Assembly (NCBI GenBank): GCA_037127315.1
Contig: JBBBDQ010000398.1
Span: 4,335,001-4,399,000, forward strand
Source of the DNA: Ascarosepion bandense
Lineage: Eukaryota > Mollusca > Cephalopoda > Sepiida > Sepiidae
Reading direction: 5' to 3'
DNA length: 64,000 nucleotides
Below are positions 54,520 through 64,000 of the stretch, in pieces. Position 1 is the stretch's first letter. Each line of letters starts with the position of its first letter. The position numbers were made by a program, and so were the translations under genes. The notes beneath the pieces were generated by a model, which saw only the letters and a program-made list of their open reading frames with translations, was not told the DNA's origin and ran no database searches.

Positions 54520-54558
<39 letters not shown>

Positions 54559-54559
54559 A

Positions 54560-55220
54560 ATGCATATTAGTCTTTATTATAATATACATGATTCTTCACT
54601 GCTCTACAATCACAATTTTTAAGTAAACTGACAAAGGGAATCATCTATGTTTGGTCGATGAGTTACATAAAAATTGATTTCTCTACATTAATTTTAGTTT
54701 TGAGTGTTAGTATCTTTTAGCTTGTGACTGGAAAATGACATTTGCCTTCACGTCTACTTTTTTCTTCTTTCTTTTCTGAAGAAAATTAAAAAAAAAGTCT
54801 CTGCTATGACTTTTGCGTTTCCTACCTTGTTATTAAAACGGAGCAGTCCATTATTTATTAAGTATTGGTCGAGCGTTTAACGCGCAACGAAGGATCCAGC
54901 AGAAATTCAATATGATTATTTTAGATTTATTATCAATTTACGTATTAAACTGTTTTACGGACGCTAATTGAGTAGATAAAAAAATCAAATCAAAATAATA
55001 AAAAATACCAGAAAAGTTTCCAGATAGAACACTTTTGCGTAGATTGATTGTCTGATTTGTTTTGTTAGAGTTTATAAACCTTTTCCAGATTTAAATCTAA
55101 AACCTTATTTCACGTAGTAATATTTTTTGGCGAATAATAAAGATTTACTGATACAAGTCCTACTCACAAACCTATAACTGGGGGTTACAAGAGGTGGGAA
55201 CCAATCTAACTCGTGGGTAG
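54560..55220. other. no gene recognised
   Basis: AT-rich non-coding sequence. Confidence 0.4.
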
Positions 55221-55225
55221 TTTTT

Positions 55226-55865
55226 TCTTCTTCTATGTGCCCTGTCGTTTCAGGACGTAGGCGATCGTGGCTTTCCACATTTCCCTATCCCTGTTGGCTC
55301 TTAACACGCTTTCTCCTGTTTCGCAACCCTCGTTCTGTCATCCAAATATGTTATCCCCTGCTTTCCCCTGTCTCTTTTTCCCTCTATCTGGCATGTTAGT
55401 ATCAGCCCTCCTTCCTCACTGCATGTCCCAGGAACTTTAGCTGTCTCTTCTTGATGCTCAGTATTCATTTCCTTTTCGTTTCCAACATTTCCAAAACCTC
55501 ATCATTGCTCACATGCTCGATCCCTCATATCCACAGCATCCTTCCGTTGCTTCAAGTTTTTCCTTCATCTTCGATTATATTGTCCAGCATTCACTGCCAT
55601 ATCGAAGAACTGACATCACATAGCAATTCAGTACTTTCTTCTAGCGAAATTGTTCTGTTTCTTAATACTTTACTCAGCTTCTGGAATGCTTCCTCCCCCC
55701 ATGCCAATTTGCCTACGGATCTCTGTGTCGTACTTTCCGTCTTCTGTTAGAACACGTCCCAGGTATTTAATTTTTTTGTACCTGTTTGATTTAAGAACCC
55801 CCTCCTGTATTTGAACCAAAATGGAATTAGAAAACCGCTCATCCGTTTCCAATTCCGAGCCGCTT
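55226..55865 (-). pseudogene. RTE-like LINE 3' part
   Basis: The minus strand shows IKYLGRVLTEDGKYDTEIRR, QIGM, and the SQ-QKLSKVLRNRTISL-type region, ending in cctgaaacgacagggcacat, agaagaag. Frameshifted; the plus-strand 99-residue ORF is its shadow. Confidence 0.85.
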
Positions 55866-55879
55866 TCTATTACAAGGAA

Positions 55880-56130
55880 TCTTTCTTCTAATTTATCTAG
55901 ATAAGGTGATCATTCAGAATGTGTGCGGTCATGGCTCTCAACAGCTTCCTATCCTTTGTACATCTAAGTTAGTTCATCTAGTTAGATCATTTACTTGACG
56001 GTTCCATCTATCTCTCTAGCATTTCTTATGTCCTGTGAATGTTAGATTCTCCAAGCTCTCTTTTCTAACAATATGTCCCACGTATTTTAGTTGTTCCAAT
56101 CTGAGTCTGAATGTAAGTGTCTTGCTTTTT
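55880..56130 (-). pseudogene. second RTE-like LINE scrap
   Basis: Minus strand: RLEQLKYVGHIVRKESLENL, TFTGHKKC, matching KRQLKFLGH-MRKESLENLILTG of the family. A separate copy from the preceding one, since the same domain appears twice. Confidence 0.7.
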
Positions 56131-57650
56131 TTTGATATACCTCACTTGCCTACTGATTCAAACAGACTTAGATTCGAATACTGCTCACAGAGAATAGCAT
56201 TATAATTCCTTACTACCTTAGGCTCAGGTGCCCTGTTTAAGATTTCAACGATTCTTTCGCGATCATCCCTCAATTTTGTTATATTTTTTAACTTATAAAA
56301 TTAAATGTTATATAAATTTTCTAAACTATTTTCCATTACCTTCCATTACCCACCGTTCGCTCATTTCATGCTCTCCTGCCTCCGACTAAATAACTTTTAT
56401 CGTTTTTACTATGATTAATTCGGCATATGAGGCTTAATCTTTAAAAGAAAAGAAAAAAAAAACAAAACAAAACAAATGATTATTTAAAAACGACGAAAAG
56501 AAAATAAAAGAAAAAATACAAGGACAGATTTAAAAGATTTATTCTTTGTAACTCCATCATTTGTTTTGTGTCGTCCGCCGTCTTTATTTTTCCGATTAAC
56601 TTTTTTTCTTTTCATGTTTTCTGTTATTTAGATACAGAGTGTGCCAAAAATGTAAACAATATTTGTTTGTTAAGGTCAACCAATTTTCTTACATGGCAAT
56701 TAATTCAGCACTTATTAATTAGGAATAAAACCGATAATGAGTTAATCTGGATAATTCACTTTTAACTGACATAGCTGTAGACATTGTTTCAGTGCAATCG
56801 TTGTTACGTTACCGGAATAGCCCGTATGAAATACTTATTAACCATGTCTACACGATAGTCATAGTGGTTCATTCATTCAGAGAGATGAGAACAAAAATGT
56901 GCTGAATGTACCGTCGAATAATAGAAAATACAGAAAGATTTAACAGGAATCTTTTGTGCATAAAATAATTTGTTTAATACTGTAAAGATAAGTATGCAAA
57001 ATATGATAAAATGGTAAAAGAAAACGAAAAAGCAAACAAAATAAAATGCATTTGCTGATATACTGTGAATTGTCCTCCTAATGATAACTGTTTGGCAGAG
57101 AACATCATATATTTGCCCAGATTGATTAAAGTGTATATTAGTTCTAAAGAAAGAAAATTTTAAAAAAAATATCGCGTTCAAGTAAAATTAAGCATTACAA
57201 AATATACAAAGAGCACCCAACTTGTTAGATAAACTTGGGAGATTAAAGAATGAGAAGGAAATCCTTACTGTAAAATGGGATATAATGAAAACAAAATGTA
57301 TTTGGGATTAGGAAGCCAGGATTGCAGACTATTCCAAGAGCAAGAATTTGTGTTTGTAATATGTCAAAATCAAAGTTGCTTATCAAATGAATGATGCGAA
57401 TTAACTAAAGCATAAAAAGACGCAAAAAATGTCACCTGGCAAGCTTAGAACCGGGGTGGGGTCAAGCATTTTGTATTGTTATTTTGTCTAATTTGATTCA
57501 CCACATCACATGTGATAGAGAGAGAAGTCTCTAAAATATAGGAGAGGAAAAGAAACATATATAGCCTTATTATCTATACTTGATAAAGCTACAGCGATAA
57601 AATTTAGATTTAGCAATAACTACAATTTATAAAAGTACTGTTTTTCTCTC
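56130..57650. other. no gene recognised
   Basis: AT-rich; the ORFs at 56568-56765 and 56873-57181 are hydrophobic and motif-free. (AAAAC)n-like run near 56455-56475. Confidence 0.4.
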
Positions 57651-57651
57651 T

Positions 57652-57653
<2 letters not shown>

Positions 57654-57700
<47 letters not shown>
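57654..57700. repeat. (TA)n microsatellite
   Basis: Pure TA, adjoining the inverted hammerhead pair. Confidence 0.98.
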
Positions 57701-57704
<4 letters not shown>

Positions 57705-57858
57705 CTACAACAAAATTTACATTTTGTTTCAACATTGAAAAATATTGTTTCAACAGGTATTAAATAATGAGGGCAAAACAATTATTAACTACCTGTTGAG
57801 ACAGTGTTCTTTCAATGTCGAAACAAAATATACAAATTTTGTCGTAGTTTATACTTTG
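57701..57858. repeat. head-to-head pair of hammerhead-like motifs
   Basis: Two arms (57701-57770 minus, 57781-57858 plus) form an inverted repeat. Each contains CTGTTGA, a stem II (GACAGTG/CAATGTC type), GAAAC, an ACAAAAT/ATTTTGT stem III, and a GTAGT-type stem I. Both share the same A6-to-T change in the core, so they descend from one already altered copy. The family is that of 626-690. Confidence 0.75.
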
Positions 57859-57947
57859 TACATGTTATAAAGTAATAATTAATAATATATATTCATTGCT
57901 CAATTTTTATATGGAGTACTGTTTTAAATTAATGTTTTGAACGTTGC

Positions 57948-57950
<3 letters not shown>

Positions 57951-57987
<37 letters not shown>
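57951..57987. repeat. (TA)n microsatellite
   Basis: Bounds the hammerhead end of SINE copy 4. Confidence 0.98.
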
Positions 57988-57992
<5 letters not shown>

Positions 57993-58290
57993 TCATCCAC
58001 ATACAAGCCTGTTGCGCTGTATCACAGCTCCTCAGTGTGGCTAGACGCATCCACTCGCCTCTGGCCGGGATCCAAACTCGACCGATTTTGCGTCAGTCGG
58101 AGTCGCTACCCCCTAAGCCATTGACGCATGGTATCAGAGAAGGGAAATTTTTACGTGTTGTATATCAGCAGTGTTTACACACGCCAGTCACCGAGAGAAC
58201 TCAATTCATTTCTGAAGAGTCACGCATATAGCTGAAGTGGAACCTGTTTTTAAATTTTTTTTCTCCAGAGAGCTCAATCGTAATGAGAGC

Positions 58291-58292
<2 letters not shown>
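57988..58292 (-). mobile_element. tRNA-like SINE with 3' hammerhead (copy 4)
   Basis: The minus strand starts at the tatgctctcattacg boundary (58291), has a diverged 5' body, then an A box (TGGCTTAGGGGG, 58120-58109), a B box (GAGTTTGGATCC), a diverged linker and the hammerhead, then gactg and (TA)n. It is clearly diverged from copies 1-3, which makes the conserved structure informative. The plus-strand 95-residue ORF is spurious. Confidence 0.82.
57997..58040 (-). ncRNA. hammerhead ribozyme in SINE, copy 4
   Basis: Stem I is CCACA/TGTGG, perfect and covarying with CCGTA/TGCGG of copies 1 and 3. Core is CTGAGGA (position 7 is free in hammerheads). Stem II GCTGT/ACAGC is perfect. The 3' core is GCAA instead of GAAA. 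Stem III is ACA/TGT with A at the cleavage site. The GCAA change probably kills this copy. Confidence 0.75.

Positions 58293-58341
<49 letters not shown>
58292..58341. repeat. (TA)n microsatellite
   Basis: Pure TA on the outer (tRNA) side of SINE copy 4. Confidence 0.98.
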
Positions 58342-58343
<2 letters not shown>

Positions 58344-58539
58344 AACGGTATACATATTTTTAATTTACATTGCCACAAGGAAAGATTTATGCTTCGATAT
58401 TTTACCTGGTCATCAAGCAATGTTGACTAATTTTTGTGAAAATGATTTGCATTTTAAATGTAAATTATTTTCCTAACAATAAGCCAACATTATTTTCTTT
58501 GCATTTTCGCATTTTTTCTTCAATAATATTCAACATCAG

Positions 58540-59325
58540 CCATAGAATATTCTTCCTTCTTTTCTTTCTTCCTTTCTTACTCCTTTCTTTCTTCTTTTAT
58601 TTCTTCCTTCCCTTTTTCTTTCTTTCTTTCTTCACTTTTTTCTTTCTTTCCATTTTTATTTTTCCGTCTTTTTCTTTCTTGTATCTACATTTATACCCTA
58701 TTTTTAATTTTCTTTTGTTTTCCTTCCTTCCTTCCTTCCTTCCTTCCTTCCTTCCTTCCTTCCTTTTCCTTCTTTCTTACTTTCTTTTTCTTTCTTTCTT
58801 TCTTTCTGTCTTCTTTTTTCATTTCTTTATTCATATTTTTATTTCTTCCTTTCCGTTTTGATTTTTCTGTCTTTTTCATTCTTGTATCTAATTTATATCA
58901 CATTATTTTACTTTTTGTCTTTCTTTCTTTCTTTCTTTCTTTCTTACTTTCTTTCTTTCTTTCTTTCCATTTTTATTTTTCTGTCTTTTTCATTCTTGTA
59001 TTTATATTTATATTACTTTTTTACTTTCTTCTGTCTTCATTTCTTTCCTTCTTATATCTTCTCACTCATTTCATTATTTCTTTTCTATCATTGTTTTTTC
59101 TTTTCTCTTTCTTTCTTTTTATTTTCTAACTTATTCTACTTGATTTCGTAATTTCTTTCCTCTCATTATTTTCTATTATTTCTCTTTCTTACTGCTTTCC
59201 TTTTTGTAAAATCTTTCATATACTGCTCTTTTTTTAAATTTGAGTTAGTTGCCTTTTTTTATTTTGGCATTTTTTCCCTTAAATATCATTCAGTATCGGT
59301 CTAACCCCGTTACTAGTTTTCCATT

Positions 59326-59365
<40 letters not shown>

Positions 59366-59420
59366 TTGTTTTCATTTTTTTCTTTTTACAACCAATTACT
59401 TCTTTCCAATCTTTGTATCT
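58540..59420. repeat. 0.9-kb polypyrimidine tract
   Basis: The plus strand is overwhelmingly C/T. It contains (TTCC)n at about 58718-58766, (TTTC)n at about 58914-58972 and 59326-59366, and a duplicated block (cttgtatcta, tttatat, tttttctgtctttttcattcttgta) at 58676-58700, 58860-58890 and 58980-59010. Poly-F/L/S ORFs across it are artefacts. Confidence 0.95.
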
Positions 59421-59479
59421 TCGTTTTGATTGTTGTAGATGTTGTTTCTGCTGTCGCTCTCTCGTTCATTGTTTTCTCT

Positions 59480-60005
59480 TGATAATGTCACTGTATTGTC
59501 AGTCAATAAGTGTGTACCTGGAGATTTACCGACAGATGTTGCACACAAGGCGGAAAATGCATGCAAAAAAAGTAAATAAATAATCTTTATAAATGGATGA
59601 AGACTCCATGAATATTTAAAATGCACGGATTAGTTTCCATGAAAAATGAGCCGCGCTTACAAGGTCATGATTTGTTCCCAGGGATTTATTTTGTTCATAT
59701 ACAACGATTTAGTCTATATAGATACGGAAATATTTAGACTAAACTGCGCAAAATAAAGCCGATTTTTCTTCTTCATGTATGCTTTGATATTTGTGCAAGG
59801 CTTGTAATAATTTCAGCGAAATGCTTTGTTATGAAAAAAATGTAATTATTATTAATAATTAAACAATATCAGCACCAAATTAGATTATACCTGATTGGTG
59901 CGTATGTTTCCTTTTTTCACATTTTTCCTAGTCGTTGGTAAATATTTTAGCATTGATTTGTTGTTGTTCATATAGGGATATTCACTGCTTTCTCTCTGAT
60001 ATTTT
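59480..60005. other. no gene recognised
   Basis: AT-rich; the 76-residue minus ORF has no motif. Confidence 0.4.
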
Positions 60006-60247
60006 ATTATTATTATTATGTCCCTTTTCATCAGATTTCGATTTCTGCTTTGGTCTCACTACCAACCAAGTCTGCGGGGAGACCTAAGGCAGGTCGTGGC
60101 GTGTTGTTATGGCTCCATTTCATGTTTTTCTATCTTCCCTATCATCCCTAGCATTACATGGATAAAGTTTTTCTTAGTGTGTGGGCTGTACTTGATAAGA
60201 CAATTTTTTGTATATCTCTTAAGCTAGGGTTTCCAGGGATTCTTTCA

Positions 60248-61052
60248 ATGTGTTGTTTTGTTCCATTTTTTATCATTCCAAGTGTACCTACCATCACTGG
60301 CACAACTCTCGTTTTCAATTTCCACATTTTTTTCTATTTCAATTTCCAGGTCATTATATTTTGACAGTTTTTCAAATTCCTTGATTGCTATGTTACAATC
60401 CGCTGGACAAGCCATATCAATTAATAGACAAGTTTTCTCCTTCTGGTTTTTAACAAGAATGTCTGGCCTGTTTGCTTCAATTTTTCTGTCTGTGTAGATG
60501 GTGGAATCCCATAGAATGGTTACATCTTCTATTTCTGTAACCGGTGCTGGGTGATGTTCATACCACTGTTTGTTTACAGATTTTCCATAATGTTTGCACA
60601 TTGTCCAATGTAAATATTGCCCAACTCTATCGTGGCGATTTTTATATTCATTTGGGGCAAGCACAGAACAGCCTGAGATTAGGTGGTCTATTGTTTCTTG
60701 GTGTTTATCACAAAACCTGCATTTTGGATCCATATTTGCCTGAAAGTTTCTAGTGAAAAGACTTTGGTCTTGTGCAGCAAGAATAAAACCTTCAGTTTCA
60801 GACTATAATCCACATGCACGTAACCATCGATGAGTATTAACTTTGTCAACATTGGATTTATTGGCACGTTCTGGATATTGGCCATGCAGAGGATTGTCTT
60901 GCCAGCACTGTTTCATCTGTTCAAGAGCTTTATCTTTGGCTTTCATTTTCATATTTTTTGCCGCAATAGTTGGTTCTTGGCTTCTGTTTTGCTTTTCTAC
61001 AGAATCTACTAACTGTAAATCTTGTTTGTATTTACTGCCTTCTTTTATTATT
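60248..61052 (-). pseudogene. R2-like LINE C-terminus: CCHC finger and REL endonuclease
   Basis: Continues the previous frame after a frameshift; one further stop (complement of 60803-60805) lies before SETEGFILAAQDQSLFTRNF. The zinc finger is CRFCDKHQETIDHLISGC (C-X2-C-X7-H-X4-C). About 90 residues later RPDILVKNQKEKTCLLIDMA gives the PD...D motif of the restriction-like endonuclease. It ends KKWNKTTH and a stop near 60248. This nuclease nicks the target to prime reverse transcription. Catalytic residues look intact. Confidence 0.88.
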
Positions 61053-62245
61053 GAATATTTTTCTTTCTTTCTTCATGTTGCCTTACTAATTGTATCATCC
61101 AATCCTTTGTTGTTTCTATGTATGTTAGTAAGCCAATAGTTGTTGTCTTGTATGACAATTCCAGCTGAATAAGACCTCTTCCACCTTCTTTACGGGGTAT
61201 GTATAGACGGTCTACATCAGCCTTTGGATGATGCATCTTATGCTTAGAAAGAAGCTTTCTTGTTTTAGAATCCATTCGCCTGATGTCGTTTAGAGTCCAC
61301 TTTAAGATGTTGAAGCTATATTGGACAACTGGGATTGCAAGTCTATTAATGGACATAACTCTGTTCTGAGAATTCAATTCAGTTTTTAATATCATTCGTA
61401 GCCTTCTATAGTACTCTTTACGCAATATTTCTTTCATTTTTTTATGGTGAATGTTTTCACTCTCATTTACACCTAGGTATTTATAAGCTTCTGGTTTCAA
61501 TTTTTTTATTGTTACAGCAGGGTCTAAGCTAATTAAGGATGTTTCTTGTATTGATCCACGTAAAACTGTAGCTTTAGCACATTTATTCAAATTGAATTTC
61601 ATTCCAATGTCTTCGCTGAAGCATTTTACAGTTTGCAGAAGACCTTCCAGCTCATTATCATTCTTAGCATATAACTTTAAGTCATCCATGTAAAATAGAT
61701 GGCTTATTTTCTTTTGGCCTATTTTATAACCATATTCTGTTTTATTAAGTTGACTGGTTAGTGCTATTAATGATATGCAAAATAGTAATGGAGACAAAGA
61801 ATCACCTTGAAATATACCTCTTTTGATGTTTATTTCATCAGAATTATAGGTTCCATTTATATGATTGAGGTAAAGGGTTGTTTTCCATATAGACATGCAC
61901 TGTTTCATGAAATTGATGATGACAGATGATATCTTGTATATATTTAAAGTCTTTAAAATCCAGGAATGTGGCACACTATCGAATGCCTTACGATAATCTA
62001 TCCAGGCAGTACTAAGATTTTTCTTTGTACCGTAGCAGTTTTCCATGATCATTTTGTTAATAAGCAATTGGTCTTTACATCCATAACAGCCACGTTTGCA
62101 CCCTTTTTGTTCAAGTGGTATCATGTCATTTCTTTCTAAGAATAAATATGTCTGTTTTGTTAAAATAGATGTTAATAGTTTATATGTTGTCGGAAGACAT
62201 GTAATTGGTCTGTAGATTTTCGGGTTGTTTGTGTCACCATTCTTT
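61053..62245 (-). pseudogene. R2-like LINE reverse transcriptase domain
   Basis: Long ORF (62352-61048), of which the first ~38 residues belong to the flanking repeat and the AAT/AAG tract. RT motifs: IYRPITCLPTTYKLLTSIL (about 46-64), AWIDYRKAFDSVPH (motif A, 116-129), RGIFQGDSLSPLLFCISL (motif B, 178-195), FYMDDLKLYAKND (motif C with catalytic DD, 220-232), KYLGV (motif E), then GGRGLIQLE. Frame is lost after KKNIQ near 61053. The N-terminal DNA-binding domain is missing. Confidence 0.9.
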
Positions 62246-62284
62246 TTCTTCTTCTTCTTCTTAGTATTATTATTATTGTTATTA
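62245..62284. repeat. (AAG)n/(AAT)n junction tract
   Basis: On the plus strand (CTT)n followed by (ATT)n; marks the truncation point of the R2-like LINE. Confidence 0.9.
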
Positions 62285-62440
62285 CGAGTGGGCCCGTGCC
62301 TTCCAAATTGACGGCAAATATATCGATATGCCGAAGAAAATGACGGCAACATATTGATGTACTTATTATTGAGTATCTTACATTAAGACACAAGAAACAA
62401 AAACGAATAATCCAAACCTCTAAACGAGACAGGAGGGATA

Positions 62441-62491
<51 letters not shown>

Positions 62492-62711
62492 AATAAATAT
62501 AGAACCGCTTTATCATTATAGAGAATATAAATATATCGTTCACAATTCGACGACATAATTATTTTAAAAATAAAATAAATTAATAAGGCACTGTTAAAGA
62601 GCATATAGGGGGCAAGGGCTTTTATAACTGGAAGTAAAGTTTAATAACTGGAAAATGAACTGAGCCACTGCTGTTCTGCTACTGTCTCTCAATCCATCAG
62701 CATGTCAGGAG

Positions 62712-62790
<79 letters not shown>
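62285..62790 (+). mobile_element. (TA)n-bounded dispersed repeat, second copy
   Basis: cgagtgggcccgtgcc, aatgacggcaacatattgat, cttattattgagtatctta, (TA)n at 62442-62485, aaagagcatatagggggcaa, ctgtctctcaatccatcagc, then A-run, (TA)n, (TG)n. Corresponds to 53717-54550 without the SINE. Confidence 0.75.
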
Positions 62791-62791
<1 letters not shown>

Positions 62792-62799
62792 TTAACCTT

Positions 62800-64000
62800 T
62801 TCTCACCAAATATCATATGTTTGGCGAATGATGCTTTTTGAGGTTTGAGTGTAACGCTTCAGGAAATGCAGTCATAACGACTTTTTACTACTCACAAGAC
62901 CATTGTATTTTTTATTTCTTTAAATATACGGTTATGGATCTAGTTTGAGAATTTCCAGGTCCATCATTACGATTATCCTGGTTGTGGGGACCTGAAGATT
63001 CATTTTTAGGGCTAAAAGTTATTTCCCTTGTCAGATCTTTCGACCTCAGGTAGGTTCTCCCCTGAAGGACAGGTTACCCCACTGGAAGAGCCATACTGGA
63101 CTTTTATTTCTGTTTGTAATTCTCATATTATTCCCACTAGTGGCGCACAGGTCCAAAAGTCTACTCAAAGTTGGCCGGCACGTTGCGTAACGGTCATTTA
63201 CAAAATTCTGAATCTCGTAGGGGATTGTTTGTGACCTCACAACGCGGTAGCCATTTACTCCTCGGTATGATTAACATCTTGAGTTGCAGGTTGTTGTTCG
63301 GAGTTTTCTTTCTCTTAAATGGGTTGCTAAGCGACAGTTTACGGAAACGCGAATTGAATTCAAATGGAAAGACACAACTGCATGACATCCACTATCCAGT
63401 GCAAATTATCTTATCTGAACAACATCTAAGTTGTCATAACCACTTCTAAGACCATTATGGATAAATGCCGATATTTTATAATATTTGGTTATTTTCAAAG
63501 AGTGTCTTTGGCATAACATACGGAGGAAGATCGTATGAAGACATCTTTATGTCATATCAACGATTGTATTGTGTTTCCTTTCTCACCAAGATGAGTCATC
63601 GTATTTTATTTTAACCGCTAATGATCCATATACATTAGGCATATGGCACGGTGAACGTCATCTTTTGGCATGAGTCCAGGTTGAAGATAGCTGGTGGAGA
63701 TCGAATGCAATAATCAACCACTATTATCATTATTATTATTATTGTTATTATTATTCTGTTTCCTTTTATTTCTGAGTACTCATTTCTTTCTTAGTCTCAA
63801 CAAGAGACCTACACTCCGAAACATCATATTGATACTTTTGACTGAGCATTTGTTTAGATGAAGAAAACAAACTAAAACCCCATATTTTACATAGATAAAG
63901 CCCTTTGGAGGGACTGGGCGGAAGTTGTGAGTTCAATTTTTCTTTAAAGTCTGAAGTACAAGGAAAAACTTCAATGAGTCTATTGAAATACTTTCTTCAA
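62800..64000. other. unassigned end of window
   Basis: GC is somewhat higher at 63000-63460. ORFs at 63028-63234 (+) and 63171-63449 (+) show no motif I recognise and overlap minus-strand ORFs. (TTA)n/(ATT)n at 63722-63757. No gene supported. Confidence 0.35.

Larger units (their letters stand above)
53717..54550 (+). mobile_element. (TA)n-bounded dispersed repeat, split by SINE copy 3
   Basis: Part 1 (53717-53885): cgagtggg, tgacggcaacat, cctattattgagtgtcttat, then (TA)n. Part 2 (54298-54530): gggttttattac, aaagagcatac, gggcaagag-type text, tattgtctct and gagcatgaca, then (TA)n. Both parts occur in the same order at 62285-62730. Here the SINE and extra sequence sit between them. The 62-residue ORF is incidental. 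Confidence 0.75.
60009..62245 (-). mobile_element. R2/R4-type LINE, 5'-truncated
   Basis: The element spans a reverse transcriptase, a C-terminal zinc finger and a restriction-like endonuclease, with a 3' flank ending gggacataataataataat (minus strand, 60020-60007). On its 5' side it begins abruptly at (AAG)n/(AAT)n (62245-62283) next to the (TA)n-bounded repeat. The order RT, CCHC finger, REL endonuclease defines the R2/R4/NeSL group of early-branching LINEs. The exact clade is not decided. With only one frameshift and one stop in about 2 kb it is among the younger insertions here. Confidence 0.85.

Noticed and set aside
55451..55750. 99-residue plus-strand ORF
   Set aside because: Antisense shadow of the RTE-like LINE.
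58436..59151. 141- and 97-residue Phe/Leu/Ser-rich membrane-like ORFs
   Set aside because: Translation of the polypyrimidine tract.
60018..60497. Plus-strand ORFs of 68-79 residues
   Set aside because: Antisense of the R2-like LINE 3' end.

Overview
The window reads as non-coding DNA of a coleoid cephalopod, most likely an octopus. It is AT-rich and full of long (TA)n and (TG)n tracts. It also carries several tRNA-derived SINEs (one ending in the GGCCTTGTGCCACATTT tail that I associate with octopus SINEs), CR1-like, RTE-like and R2-like LINEs, Penelope-like elements, Tc1/mariner remnants and Helitron-like pieces. This assignment rests on recognising repeat families and was not tested by a search. 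I see no convincing host protein-coding gene, so the window is probably intergenic or deep intronic. Nearly every protein-like ORF is a transposon fragment.

Layout. 0.5-9 kb: microsatellites, LINE tails, two Tc1-type MITEs and foldback repeats. 9.2-15.9 kb: a dense nest. It starts with a tRNA-like SINE carrying a hammerhead ribozyme, followed by a Penelope-like element (PLE) with an inverted partial copy of its own 3' end. An RTE-like LINE with a 12-bp target-site duplication and a probable solo LTR sit inside the PLE 3' region. The LTR holds four 240-bp hairpin-rich units. 16-34 kb: SINEs, a 5S rRNA pseudogene, LINE and Tc1 fragments, a 27-bp minisatellite and a triplicated LINE segment. 35-42 kb: a 114-bp microsatellite palindrome, two mariner remnants, a Helitron-like element and a CR1 fragment. 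45-50 kb: two Helitron-like composites in inverted orientation around a CR1/SINE composite, then a mariner remnant. 50-54 kb: a 0.75-kb direct duplication and a (TA)n-bounded repeat. 55-64 kb: RTE-like LINE tails, an inverted hammerhead pair, another SINE-hammerhead, a 0.9-kb polypyrimidine tract and an R2-like LINE whose C-terminal zinc finger and restriction-like endonuclease are still readable.

The best candidate for an undescribed system is the SINE-hammerhead family (9448-9491 +, 15716-15759 -, 53926-53969 -, 57997-58040 -). All four copies are 44 nt long. They sit at the end of a tRNA-like element with A and B boxes and lie against (TA)n. Stem I covaries between copies (CCGTA/TGCGG against CCACA/TGTGG), and in three copies stem II is kept through G-C, G-U and A-U exchanges. 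Other hammerhead-type motifs, most of them in PLE-like repeats, lie at about 0.63, 9.0, 23.4, 45.2 and 57.7 kb, so self-cleaving RNA is a recurring theme of the locus.
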